Shown in pieces: positions 1 through 11,186 of a DNA stretch of 64,000 bases. Source of the stretch: Hydractinia symbiolongicarpus. Lineage: Eukaryota > Cnidaria > Hydrozoa > Anthoathecata > Hydractiniidae. Where the stretch lies: assembly GCF_029227915.1 (NCBI RefSeq), contig NC_079882.1, positions 4,216,001-4,280,000 on the forward strand, read 5' to 3'. The position numbers and the translations under genes are program-made. The notes beneath the pieces are model-generated. The model saw only the letters and a program-made list of their open reading frames with translations. It was not told the DNA's origin and searched no databases. The first letter of the stretch is position 1. Each line of letters opens with the position of its first letter.

Positions 1-422
1 TGGTAGGGTTTGGTAAAGGAAGGTCTTTACCTGTGAAATTCTTTTGATGGAAACATGCTTTAAGGTTTCAAACTATTATCGAGTGTAAATTGATGCCTTC
101 TAATTTATCTGAATTCATTCAGAGCCCTGACAATATCTTCAGGTGACGAAATAGACTGAAAATAACTTTGCTTCACCTAGCTCCCCATCTTTTTTCTGAC
201 ACACAGATAGGAGAGTCGAAAAAGCTTACCCGTTACCACTGAAATGTAAACACAGAAATTGCTGGATATATTACGTCAAGAAACTAATTTTTCCTATAAA
301 GTCCTGTTTTCCAGTCATTCCAGATGCATGCACATAAACTGAACATAGTAAACAAACAAACTCTCCTTTTAGCTACATTGTATTTATCTTTAAAAGCTAG
401 CTATAAAACTTTAACTACATAT
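1..422. other. Non-coding stretch downstream of GMF
   Basis: This AT-rich sequence lies 3' of the minus-strand GMF gene and probably includes its 3' UTR. I see no convincing gene. On the minus strand a 72-nt open segment (105-176) follows a possible splice acceptor and ends in TAA, but nothing upstream joins to it. Confidence 0.5.
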
Positions 423-851
423 TCACTTAAAAAATTTCAGTTCTGATATCAGCCATTCTTCTGTGAACTCTTCCACTGATCTTAGTTTAAACACTTTTGA
501 AAAACCTCCTTTATTTACAAGTTCGTTCTGTGAACCAGCATACATCATGTGAAGCTCGGGTTTTACACCAGATGGACTGATAAAAATAAAGCATAAGGGA
601 TACGTCACTCTACCATCTTCACGTTTAAATACATAGCTGTATGCTACATATCTAGGAAGATGCTCGGGCAGTTCAGCAGCTACTTCTTCTACTGATGTTT
701 CGTTGTATTCTTCGTCTGCAACAATTAGCTGTTTGTCTGCGACGATTTTCATAACTATTGCTGCATCGTTTTTTTCCTTTCGAAATCGAAATTTTGACAA
801 CTTATTCATTAAATCAGGATCAATTTCACAAATAGCTAGATTCGAAGCCAT
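423..851 (-). CDS. GMF: Glia maturation factor (ADF-homology protein)
   Basis: This 142-residue ORF has exactly the length of vertebrate GMF-beta/gamma and aligns with them end to end. Recognisable blocks are KFRFRKEKNDAAIVMKI near the N-terminus, the LPRYVAYSY strand, DGRVTYPLCFIFISP in the middle, MMYAGSQNELV, and the TEEWLISELKFF C-terminal helix. The whole protein is one ADF-H (cofilin-like) domain. The family binds the Arp2/3 complex and promotes debranching of actin networks in the cytoplasm; that role is known for the family and inferred here. The start is the ATG at 851, which gives the usual N-terminal extension ahead of the ADF-H fold. The gene is in a single exon, unlike the intron-rich POMP, NIPA-like and STXBP4 genes nearby, so an intron-loss or retroposition origin is possible. 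The frame is intact. Confidence 0.95.
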   Translation of the reverse strand: MASNLAICEIDPDLMNKLSKFRFRKEKNDAAIVMKIVADKQLIVADEEYNETSVEEVAAELPEHLPRYVAYSYVFKREDGRVTYPLCFIFISPSGVKPELHMMYAGSQNELVNKGGFSKVFKLRSVEEFTEEWLISELKFFK

Positions 852-1230
852 ATTAGAATATAAAGGTTATATAAATTTGATAAAATTATATCACTAGCTA
901 GAAGACTAGAAGACTGATGACTGAGCTGAGCCTTCTTATCCGACCCGTGTTATCCGGTTGCCCCAAATTGACCAAGGTTTTGAATAATCGAGAATAGTAA
1001 AAAAAGGTCAGCCTCTACCACCCCGGGTCGAATCAAGCACTTCTTTCGTATTGCTTGTATGGGGTCAATCACTTCATTCGGCACGCACTGGAAAGTGGAT
1101 CCGACACACGACGTACAACATGAAGTAATACTGGTTTACATCTGTACTGACATAAAAAGTCCGACACTTGTCGACTGAATTACACCAATTGAGCCCGATA
1201 CATGAATCCTCATTATCCGACATCCTAACA
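852..1230. repeat. Dispersed repeat with ccgacacacgac motif
   Basis: About 1085-1230 matches a block at about 14360-14505: both contain ccgacacacgac, an aaaagtccgaca segment and cattatccgacatcc in the same order. The copies are diverged. No coding sense is visible. The proximal part (852-900) is the GMF promoter or 5' UTR side. Confidence 0.5.
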
Positions 1231-1514
1231 ACAGAAGAATATTTTAGGTGTAGTGGCTACAACGCTACTTATTATGGCAAAACCAACCGCCATTTTAAAG
1301 TTCGTATGTCCGAGCATTTGGATATTTCTGCTCTTACCGGAAAGCGCATTAAATTGGTCCCAGACCACTGCTGTTTTTGTTCTTTCAGAACTTTTCCATC
1401 GTAACACTGAGTCGAATGACTTTAAACTCACTCTGATGGGAGAGCCTTCTTATAGAGCGTGACCGACCTATTCTCAATAACACAATTAAATCGATGCCTT
1501 TGGAATTGTTTTGA
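1231..1514 (+). pseudogene. Penelope-like element, GIY-YIG endonuclease relic
   Basis: The frame from about 1240 reads CSGYNATYYGKTNRHFKVRM and then SEHL..LTGKRIK, a pattern I recognise from the GIY-YIG endonuclease domain at the C-terminus of Penelope-like retroelements: paired cysteine/knuckle, Y-x-G-K-T core, arginine-rich helix. Further blocks, SNDFKL and then RPILNN plus PLELF before a stop at about 1514, are the family C-terminus but lie in other frames, so at least two frameshifts separate them. No reverse transcriptase is present upstream, so this is a truncated relic. The domain normally nicks target DNA during retrotransposition. The assignment rests on motif recall, not a search. 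Confidence 0.72.
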
Positions 1515-1690
1515 TAATTCTTATTGTTTCACTTTTATTTTTTGCATTATAAAAAACTTATTTGTAAATCAGTGTGATCATGCCAACCTGAGAGTTGGCG
1601 ATAGCTCACTTGCAAAAAAATAAAATGGATATTTGAATTGTTATTTTATTTCAAATCAATATTTAACTGAACTGCTCCTTCACAAGAATA

Positions 1691-1845
1691 TTTCCCTGTA
1701 GATAGGCCATGATCAACATATGGCATAATATGTCGCATAACTGTAATAATACTCTTTATTAACATAACAGATTCTTATTTCCCCTGTAGATAGGCGTAAC
1801 GAACGTAATATGGCATATTATGTCGCACAACTGTGATAAAATCAC
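1691..1845. repeat. Two-unit ~88-bp tandem duplication
   Basis: Two diverged copies begin with ccctgtagatagg (near 1695 and 1783) and each contains an atatggcat..tatgtcgca..aactgt segment. The second half resembles the last unit of the large minisatellite near 16110-16150, which suggests a shared repeat family. Confidence 0.6.
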
Positions 1846-2089
1846 TATCTAAGTAATTTCTCTGTACGTTGACCTTATATTTATTGCTAAGAGATGCGCA
1901 ATTGTATGTGAACGCAGCTAATATTATCAACCCTCGACCCTCTGTTTTCTGTCATCAGGACATCAAGGGAAAAGGTTGTACTAATAATTACATAGTACGA
2001 GCTACGATGGGGAGGTCTGCGAAACTTAGTTTTACTCAATAAGCAAACAAGGAATTAAGAGATACCTTCATAGCTCGCCAAAGAAAAAT

Positions 2090-2825
2090 TTCATAACGAC
2101 CTTTGGTATATAATTTCACGGGAAGGTATTTGCCCAGAAAATCGTTTCTATTGTAACGTATAACGTCTTCTCTCAGATTGGTGTGATTAAGAACTTTTAA
2201 AGTACCATTGTCCAGAATATCATTTTTATTAGTATATGGATGGGTATCCAGCCTCAGTGCTGGCTTAGTTTGTAAAATCTTTCCTGTGATTAATCTTTCT
2301 TCAAATCATTGATGTGTCATTTCGCGGGAGAATGTTTTCCACAATATTGATTCTAGTGGTGTATGGAGGCGTATCTAACCTCAGTAATTAGTCAGCATAT
2401 AGTATAACGTCTTCCCTTTGATTGGTCTGCTTTCAGACTTTTGTTGTGTCGTTTCACAGGACAGTATTTTTCTATAAGATTGTTTCTATTGGTATATGGA
2501 TGGGTATAGAACCCTACCAGATGTTCAGGATATGGTAAACGACTTTCCTCTGATTGGCTTGCGTTAGAACTTTTAATATGTTTTCACGGGGACATAATAT
2601 AATTTCCATTGGTGTATGGATATACAGCGTGCTTAGTGGATAGTATGAAGTCTTTTATGAAACTGTCCCTTAAAAACATTTGATATTTTAGTTGCGCAAA
2701 CTTGTTTACTGTGGAATAAAGCGTTTTTAAACAGGATCGTCTGCTTGCTTACTCTTCCATTCATTATCGCATTTGACGCGAGAGTACTTTCTAAATTTTT
2801 TTTTATTGATGTATGGATAGGTCTT
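2090..2825. repeat. Diverged ~125-bp tandem repeats
   Basis: Five or so units share the order: tttcacggga-like block, a tttctattggt block, then tatggatgggtat, and a cttcc-ctgattgg block. The tatggatgggtat landmark recurs at about 2235, 2361, 2493, 2615 and 2811, giving spacings near 125 bp apart from the last. The reverse complement of the same family occurs at about 16170-16560. No coding sense is seen. Confidence 0.6.
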
Positions 2826-4640
2826 TAGCTTGCTTGTTAACGAATGAAATAAAATGTATCACAACAATTACCACCATTTTGTGCTCAACCCTATATCCTA
2901 TTTGTAACGAATTAACGTGTTATACACAATACATATTATTATACAATACATATTATATTATTGTTCCACGTGTCCAGCAGGCCCCCTTTGCTTTATTTAG
3001 TATTTGCTACTCGCAAACTGTACACTACGTTACTTAACCGAGGCCCAGTGATTTTCTAAACCACTTAAATTTCGCCATTACAGGTGATCTTCACCTACCA
3101 ATTTTAGTTACGCATGCAATCACATGACTTACTCTTTTTTAGCAACAAGACAGCACATTTATTCCCTCTCTTTATCAACCTCACTAATCAACGCACTTGG
3201 TTTGTAATTAATCACCAAACCTTTTAAGCATGGCCAACAAACAAATCGAGAAAGAACTATATTGAGGTCACCCTTTCGTTATAAACAGACCCTTCATAAT
3301 GACTGGCTGCTTACGCCAGGTTGAGTTGTTTTGATTCTATCATGGATCAATTGTACTGCCCGAACAGAAAGCGGTATAAGAAACAAGACCTGTGCATCAT
3401 ATGAAGTCCTTGTTTCTTAAGTCATCTCTTTACCCCACAACATCATTTCTCTACATACGATACTTTGAATCCTCCGTTGGAGTGTAGGGACACTCAATCC
3501 AAAAACAAACCTTGCTCGGGCCGTCCAGATATAAAAAGCCTAACAAGTCCTGGGGACGAGGTTGAGTCTGGGCATCATGCTAACGCTTAGAAATGTTTGC
3601 AAATTTAAAAGTTTAGAAGATGTAAAAACAATGCAAGTTATGTCTCATAAATCTTATTGTTGGTTATAATCGTTAATACCTGGATAAAAAAAATTTGCAA
3701 AATTCTTTGTGAGGTGGGGGAGTGCTCCCTTTACTCTGCTTCACATTAAATCTTCGAGAATGAGAGAATGAGAGACATATCAATAAGCGAGGAGTCTGCG
3801 AGTTCAATACCATGTAAAAGAACACTGGAAAGCACAAATAATGGTAATGCTTAACTGATGCGTTGCGACAACTAGGTAACTTATCCTTTGTTTACATAAG
3901 ATGAGTTAATATGTCAAATCAATGACAACATAAGAGCGTGGACCTGCTCCACTGTGTTACTTTCGCCGATACAAACTAACCACAACCGTCGACTGATGGA
4001 GATACTTACCTATCAAAATCCACTAGAACACATGACAGCAAGAGAACTACAAAGTGTGCAAAGTTGTGTAAATGTAGCACCTGTAACTAAAAAAACGCTT
4101 ATTGTGGAAAAAACAAAATATGCACATCTACACATGGCAAAACGGTTGCAGTTAGAAAACGTATCAAACTTAAATGGAAGCACAATTCATAACCTTAAAA
4201 AAGATAAAAAAAATCACAAAGATTAAATGTTGAAACCAAATTAACTATTAGGCAAAAAAAGAAACTGAATCTTGTTACTAGATGATAAGCGTATGGCAAA
4301 ACTGCAGCCAACAATAATATGGTTCAGATCAGCTTGGGCGGAGTATTAATGAGGTCAGTCCTGTTTGTTAAAAGGTTTGGGTAGATCAGCGCATCAGCGC
4401 ATGACATTGTGACACAGAGCAGCTGCCAGTTCCAAACCAGTTATAACACGTTCTTTATAGAATTAACACCGAAATTAACACTTCACCGAAATTTGCAAAG
4501 TTTTGCTTCATGATATCCCAGATTAGCTGATAATAAATGCTGATTATTACTATTATTGTAATTATAAATAATATAATTATTAAACAATTACTTACAAGGT
4601 TCAACAGTATAAAAACTGTTTTTCATTCAAGACCAGTGGG
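2826..4640. other. Intergenic DNA without a recognised gene
   Basis: I see no gene I can support. A 90-codon frame at 3954-4226 (+) is lysine- and asparagine-rich with no recognisable domain. A fragment near 3540 (ctggggacgaggttgag) resembles the terminal repeat of the element at 30756-33523. Confidence 0.4.
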
Positions 4641-4811
4641 ACTGCAATATCAAACTCCTTCTACTTCTTTTTCCACAACTGCAATAACAACCCCTTTCTA
4701 CTTCTTCTTCTACAACTGCAATAACAAACCCCTTCTACTTCTTCTTCCACGACTGCAATAACAACCCCTTTCTACTTCTTCTTCTACGACTGCAAGATCA
4801 AACTCCTTCTA
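4641..4811. repeat. ~37-bp tandem repeat array
   Basis: Four imperfect units carry the motif ctacttcttcttc followed by acgactgcaataacaac and cccttt. It is pyrimidine-rich on the plus strand. The open frame across it is a by-product of the repeat. Confidence 0.75.
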
Positions 4812-4925
4812 GCTTTGTTGCAACCGATAGTATAACCATGGCAGCAGCAAAGGAAGAGAAACTCGTTTATTAAACTGGTTTCACTAACAAAAGGAGCATC
4901 TACAACAGTCTGGGAATCTTTTATC

Positions 4926-5163
4926 ATACCGTGATCTTAAATATACCGCCATACCCTGTACTTAATAATACCGCCATACCGTGAACCTAAGGACGCTGTT
5001 ATACCGTGAACTTAACAATACCGCCATACCGTGAACTTAACAATACTGCCATACCGTGAACTTAACAATACCGCCATACCGTGAACTTAACAATACCGCC
5101 ATACCGTGAACCTAACAATACCGCCATACCATGAACTTAACAATACCGCCATACCGTGAACAT
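4926..5163. repeat. 25-bp tandem repeat array
   Basis: About nine units follow the 25-bp pattern ataccgtgaac, then ttaacaat, then accgcc. Central units are almost identical and the outer ones diverge (cctaaggacgctgtt near 4988). This is a simple minisatellite of roughly 240 bp. Confidence 0.85.
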
Positions 5164-5795
5164 CCGAATGAAGCCTTATACTAGTAAATAGGGCTTCTTT
5201 ATAGTGAATTGATACACGGGTGATATACTTACACACGGGTGATGGGTTTATGTGCTGGAGATGGGCTTATAAGGGTACGCCTATACACTGAAAACATAGC
5301 TACATGGAACAAAGGAATTTCTATTTAAGCAACAAGTTTTCGTTATATTGTAAAAAATAACACCCAATATCAAAAGTAAGTTCGCAAGTTTCGAAAACTC
5401 AAAAAATTCGAAAAATCTTTTCCGTTCTTCTGAACAGAAACAAAACATCTTGCTTCCAGAGGCATCTGTTTGCTTACTGATATGTTGCTAGCCAACACTA
5501 GTTACAGCTAGAGCTAGAAAAAAACCTAACATATTTATTACCTTCAAATTGGACAGGAGAATTTTGAAGAAAATCAAGAGAGATAGTCGAATAACGATGT
5601 TGATATCATTTCCCAAAGTATATGCTATAATAAATATTTACAAAAAAAAAAAATAAAGCATATTTTTCGCAATTTTGAAACGAAGATTAATCTTCCTTTA
5701 TAATACTGTCTGTAACATTTTCTTTTTTAATTAGCAGTTAAAACGCCATTACTTGGTTCTTGATAGAAGTTAGGTATCATCCCTACAGGTTCTAC
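5164..5795. other. Non-coding stretch downstream of the GPCR gene
   Basis: AT-rich DNA with no supported gene. It should hold the 3' UTR of the minus-strand receptor gene. An A-run lies at 5641-5652. Confidence 0.4.
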
Positions 5796-6716
5796 TCATT
5801 GAACAATAACATCGGAGTATTTAGGCGGTGTGATTGCTACAGGCTCGATGCGGAAAAAATGAACGTAAATAAACGGCAGCAATGAAGTTGTGAGAAGCGG
5901 TATGCAAGCAGTTATGATTCCAGCCAAAGGAGTTACTGGCATATAACCAGATATAACGCTCTCTGCCACATACGGAGTCCAAGATAAAAGAAATATGCAC
6001 GCTGTAATATGAAGCTGGTGCTGTGCTTTTGCTTCATACATTTTTCCAATGTCATCAGAAGCGCAGTCAGGGTTGGATTTTTCTGAGCCGTTTTCCTCTT
6101 TAAAGACATTTTTGAAAAGCAAGTTGTAAATAAGGAATGATACTGGCACAATAAAAATAAAAGATGATAAAAATGTCAAGCTGAAACCTCGACGAGGTGG
6201 CCATTCCACACGACAAAATGCTTTTCGAGTCACGAACACGTATTTACTCCACAAAAGCGATAAACTGTACGACAACGTCGTATGAGCAATCACATAACCA
6301 AGAACAACGGGTCGTTGGCCGGCCGTTTGATTATACAATTTCGGCATGGCTAATTCCTTTAATTTCGCAAATCGTTCAGTTGTTATCGTTACGAGTGTCG
6401 ATACGGAAACGATGATGAAGATTACATTTGTTAAACCGTAAGTAGAACACCAGCTCTCTTCGAAAGCCCATTTGCCTGTTAGACTGACCTGATAAAACAT
6501 AGGCAAATCCTTGAATGTAACCAGGATGTCCACACAGGCTAGATTGGCAACCATAATGGCGGTACTCGAGCTTCGCATATTTCTTCTGTTGTAAATGCAC
6601 CAAATTGCTGACAGGTTAATGGCAACACTTACTCCTATCACAGCCATAATAGCGATGGCGATTTGCTTCGTCCATTCCAATGGAATCAAAGCTTCTTGAC
6701 CATACGGTATGTACAT
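5796..6716 (-). CDS. Opsin-like class A GPCR lacking the retinal lysine
   Basis: This is an intact 306-residue, intronless seven-helix receptor. Visible class A landmarks are NLACVD in helix 2 (D63), C90 at the start of helix 3, ERF (114-116) at the DRY position, C168 in extracellular loop 2 within CRVEW, P191 in helix 5, SWTP (245-248) in helix 6 and LPFIY (280-284) at the NPxxY site. The WCSTYG block and the C-x-x-E-W loop resemble opsins, as do cnidarian intronless opsins in general. Counting back from the NPxxY position, the residue at 7.43, where opsins carry the Schiff-base lysine, is L274, and helix 7 has no lysine at all. A canonical light-sensing role is therefore unlikely; a chemosensory or other ligand role is inference. 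The start is ATG at 6716. The C-tail is short (about 20 residues). Confidence 0.85.
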   Translation of the reverse strand: MYIPYGQEALIPLEWTKQIAIAIMAVIGVSVAINLSAIWCIYNRRNMRSSSTAIMVANLACVDILVTFKDLPMFYQVSLTGKWAFEESWCSTYGLTNVIFIIVSVSTLVTITTERFAKLKELAMPKLYNQTAGQRPVVLGYVIAHTTLSYSLSLLWSKYVFVTRKAFCRVEWPPRRGFSLTFLSSFIFIVPVSFLIYNLLFKNVFKEENGSEKSNPDCASDDIGKMYEAKAQHQLHITACIFLLSWTPYVAESVISGYMPVTPLAGIITACIPLLTTSLLPFIYVHFFRIEPVAITPPKYSDVIVQ

Positions 6717-8350
6717 CTTTCTTACGCATCAACTTCACTTTATTTAAATCAAAAGTTTAGTTCCTCCAAGGTATTTAAGACGAGATTTGTTTCACCAGAA
6801 CAATCGGTAGGCCACTTAACCTTTCAATCTTTCGCTCGTTTTCTTCTGAATGTTTAATGAACGCCGAGCATTTTCTGTATATACACACTCTTATTTTAAT
6901 ATTTAAACAAAATACTCTACTCTCATTGGTTCATTTCGTGTGCAGCTGATAATAACACCAGCTAGCTCACTTGCTGTTTATACCTTCACAAGGTGCGTCG
7001 CATTACGCTGCTAAAAACAACATGAGTATCATTCAGAAGACTGACTGTGATAGTTTTGATCGTTGTTAGGCTTCACAAAATACATTAAAGTTATTTGCTT
7101 GTCTAAATTCGAAGGAGTTGTATAAATTTTCAATTTTAAAACCATTAGCGGTCTATATCTTAAACAATTTATAAAGGAACTAAGTAATTTGGTTTACTGG
7201 TTGCATAATTATAAAGCTTTGATGTTTTGATCTTTTTGTGTTTCGTGAAGGAAGCCATGTTTAGCAGTGTAAAGACGTGAACACCTGTGGTGCATATTTT
7301 AACACCTTTTCGATCATGTCGGCAGGTGGTCGAAGATCACTGCGCTGAAATCGCTCTTTATGTTGTTTATTAGTTTTCATTGGGTAAACAATGCCAGAAA
7401 GAACGCCATCAAAAAATTAATACATCTTTCTCGTTTAAAAAACACATTTTTTAATATATTTATTTTTAAATGAAATCATCAATGCTAAATTTTTAAAATT
7501 TGAGGAATTACTTAAAAATCGCGCATGCGCGTTGTTGTTTTCATAAAAAAAACATGTAAAAGGGCTAAGAGGTAGGTTTCTTGAATGCTGAGGTCATGTT
7601 ACTGGAAAAAGTTTCTTAACAAATTTCGTAATTTTGCCAAGGAGAGTTCGTCAATCAAAACATGAATCTCACAAAATGTTCAACGACATCTTTATCGACA
7701 TGCTCAAGTATATAATGGAGAGAGATCTATATTCGTGGGTTTCAGTAATGTATCAAAATGTTTCTTAAAATATTTGAAATTATTTGAAAATTTCACTCGA
7801 CGTTGCATGAAGTTGTATAAATTGGAAAATTCAGAAGTAAAGTTTACTCACAATTTCTTACATTGGAACTACTTTATATTTTAAAGCACAGCAACAAAGA
7901 TTTTGATGCTGTAGGTTCTTACTTTTGCTTTTCATGTTTTTTGGTCTAAATTTACAAAGTTCTTCAGATCTGGTCAAATATTAAGAAATTTTTTAAAACA
8001 TATCTAAAAATAAAAAGGAGTGTTAATTTTATTGCAAAGCTCGTTCCCAATTTTACTGCAAAGCTCGTTCCCAGACTTTTGCTGTTCGTTTGCTTGCTTT
8101 TTTTTTGTTTTGTCCCACTTCCTGTGTTATCGGAACATACGCATGTTCTACAAATAACCAAATATTTTTTTTGACAAAATCAAAGTTTTTAAGAGGTTTA
8201 TAAATAAACTAAAACAAAGATGGCGCATGTGACAAAGCCATTAAAGATATTTGAATCCACACTACCACAGAATAACAATAAATATATTTGAGTAGTATCG
8301 AAGTAATATTTCGTTAAATATAAACAAGACTAAAAAGGGATATTTTAAAG
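6717..8350. other. Intergenic DNA between the GPCR and POMP genes
   Basis: AT-rich, with no supported gene. The side next to 6717 is the likely promoter region of the receptor gene. A short duplicated segment (aaagctcgttccca) occurs twice near 8036-8073. A palindrome gcgcatgcgc lies near 7520. Confidence 0.4.
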
Positions 8351-11186
8351 TTACAACTTGAGATCTAAATAGTCCATTTGTTCCGGTGTATCTAAAAAAA
8401 GATAACACGCATAGTTATAAATTTTTCTTTTTAGCACACAATTCTAAAATAGAATCACCCTGAGTTAGGTTTTGAAATGTTAACTTTATGCGACAACTTC
8501 AATTGTTCATTGTTTTTACCCCGTGTGAAGTCCAAGGTTCTCGACAAAGAAAGAACAGGGTCACCAGTCTTTTTTCCTTGAAATTTTTTGACTAAAATGC
8601 TTATTGGAACTTTTGATTATCGTAAAGATTCTAAATACTTACTTGCAAATTGATAGAACGAGTGTCAAAATAATGCAATCCTTTGTGAACATTTCTGAAA
8701 ATCTTGCAAATATTTTGAAAAATAAGAATAGTTCTGATTGACCATTACAACCTACATTTTAAACATTTTCCTGACATAATAAGAAATTATTGATAATCCT
8801 TTTTTCTATGAAAACGAAGGGGCGTGCATAAACTAGTCAGAAATAATATATTCAAGAACTAAAAATGATAAATAATACCATTAAATATATCTTCCGGGCC
8901 GATCATATCATTAATTCCCATCAGTGTACGCAGAGCTAAATTCGAACTTGGCAGTCCAGGTAGTCTGTGAATCTAAGACATGGTGTAAAAAACAAAACAC
9001 ACTTCTTATCATAATACTATAATATTTTAAATGATTTAAAATGAATAGATTGTCAGTAACACAAACCATAGCATCCCTTCTAATTCATGTGAGTATTTAG
9101 CGATTATTGAGGTGAATGACGATGTGTTAACAAAAAATGTGATTTACATTGGGAAAAAATTTTTCGACGTTTTTTTTTTTTTATGAAACTTGAGCTTACA
9201 AAGTTTTGCAACATATTTTTCTAATTTATTAATTTTTATGCTTCCAAAACGAAATATAAATATGCCATGTGATGTGTAAATTGAATTAGAAAGTGTATAG
9301 TTTAATGTGTTACAAATGAGTGTCAGTATTGCCATTAAATTCGCAAAAACAACACATTTCTAATTTTTTTACGTGTCTTTTTTAAACTTTTAAAACTTTT
9401 AAATTAAAGTGAAAGAATTTAAAAATGAACACTTTATGTTCGTTTAAGCTGCATAAAACAAAGCGGGAAAGTTCGCTATTCTCAGCAGGTGAAAATATAC
9501 AAATTGCTCTAGTTCTTCAGCCTCTTTTAAGCACCCTAAATAGCTATAAAAAATGTTTGAGGCGAAGTGAGAAAAATCAATAGTTTATATAAAAAAAAGG
9601 ATTAAAATAAAAATTTCAACAAAAGTATCCTGAAGTAATACGAGGATTAGCACTTAAATATTGAGAAGAAAGCCAGTGGGTAATTTTCGCTTTGGTTGTA
9701 TTTTTGACTTGACAAAACTTACTCTACTTTATGGTGACCAATCAACAAATATCAAAATAAGAATATAATTTTTAGTACTAGTATCTGCCAGAGTTTACGT
9801 TACAGGAGATTCAATTTTAAAAGGATTTCAAATGATTTTAAGGAGGAGTCATTGTTCCAGGTGCAATTTCAACAAGTGAAATAGAGTGGTGTATAGATAT
9901 TATTACTCCAAACAGGTTGAAGTACATAAAATAGATTTGAAAGTTACTTTTTAGATTTAAGAAAATCTTAGAGGACTTAATCAATCACTGCCAAGATTTA
10001 AAATTTTATCAAAGGATACAAAGGATGCTAGCAAAACCACAATAAGTTTGGTAAGATAATAAAAAACAGCAAGAATTAAGGAAATTTTACCTTGGCAGCA
10101 ACAGCTTTCTCCATTCTCAGCTTCACTGGCATATGAAGTCCATGTGCTGTTCTTACTGCTGACAGCTCTTTTTTTTCAGCATTCACAAAATACTACAGAA
10201 AAGATATTAATTTTATAAACATGAAATAAATATAAGGAAAAAAGTTTATAGTTTTAATTTCTGAAGAGAAATCTGGTTTAAACTTACATACCATCTTTTC
10301 TGAATACTCTACAGGGTGATTCACTGTCACATTTGATAAGGCGTGATTAAACCTAAAAATAAAATTTGCTATGAAGATTACAAATTTTTACTTTAATAGA
10401 ATGACAGTGGGTTATTTTTAAAATGGCGCTCTATACAGACTGCATATTAGCAACATCTATATACCACGATATTTAAAACCGAATTGTAGAAACTATATTT
10501 ACTAAAAAATTCTTTATTATTTAAACACCCTTTGATATAATTGTAATGTTTAGGTTGTGTTTAAAAAAGCCTGAAAATCAGAAGCATCAAGCCTGAAAAG
10601 CAAAATTTTAGTTTTTTTAACCAATAATTTAAAAATCATTGGTATGAACTCGCAATTACATCACAAAGGGTAAATATCAGTCCTAATTATATTAAGGGAA
10701 ATTTTACTCATCATACGGACTCAATCTTTTATGAACTTTTAATCACAAGTTATTACAAATTGCCCTCTGTACTATGCTTGTTACAGGGAATATGATTAAT
10801 TTAAAATTTTTCTTATTCCCAAGGTACATTAGGTTAGGGTTGTTTATTATGCATCATAACTGGTTAATAATCATAATTCCTTAATTTATCACAAATCCTG
10901 TAACATATATATAATTTCTTTTATACACACACTGCACATTTTTTCCCTGGACAAAATCTTATATGATAACAGTGACAGGGATGCTTGTGTATCTAGAGCG
11001 TTGATGACACATAGAAATCGTCCTGTAACATATATATAATTTCTTTTATACACACACTGCACATTACATTAACCATTAATTATTGGCTAAATATTGAACT
11101 AATAAAAGAGACAAGGAAAATTCATACCCTTTTCTCATAGTATCATGTAAGCCATATGATCCAGGTTCTACTGTTGTTTCACTCAT
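8351..11186 (-). CDS. POMP: Proteasome maturation protein (POMP/UMP1), five exons
   Basis: Exons, in coding order on the minus strand, are 11128-11186, 10292-10352, 10091-10192, 8879-8972 and 8351-8391. All junctions have GT/AG sites and phases agree, giving 118 residues. Recognisable family blocks are HDTMRKGFNHALSN then HPVEYSEK, the central AHGLHMPVKLRMEK (compare the IQGLFAPLKLQME-type motif of vertebrate POMP), and RLPGLPSSNLALRTL, then DMIGPEDIF. UMP1/POMP is a chaperone of 20S proteasome assembly, degraded once the core is finished; this is family knowledge. The C-terminus (13 codons of the last exon) is shorter and more divergent than the usual ending, and total length is about 20 residues below the human protein. 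The last exon is the least certain. Two copies of a 45-bp direct repeat lie in intron 1. Confidence 0.85.
10896..11065. repeat. 45-bp perfect direct repeat pair in POMP intron 1
   Basis: Positions 10896-10940 and 11021-11065 are identical over 45 bases (each begins tcctgtaacatatatataat), 125 bp apart. The sequence between them is unrelated. It could be a recent local duplication or the footprint of an insertion. Confidence 0.85.

Noticed and set aside
105-176. 72-nt minus-strand open segment ending in a stop after a possible acceptor
   Set aside because: No upstream exon in matching phase could be found between it and GMF, and the peptide is not recognised.
1570-1630. Possible hammerhead ribozyme downstream of the Penelope relic
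   Set aside because: I looked for the CUGAUGAG and GAAA core elements and did not find them together.
3954-4226. 90-codon plus-strand ORF
   Set aside because: Low-complexity Lys/Asn-rich sequence, no domain, no splice or start evidence.
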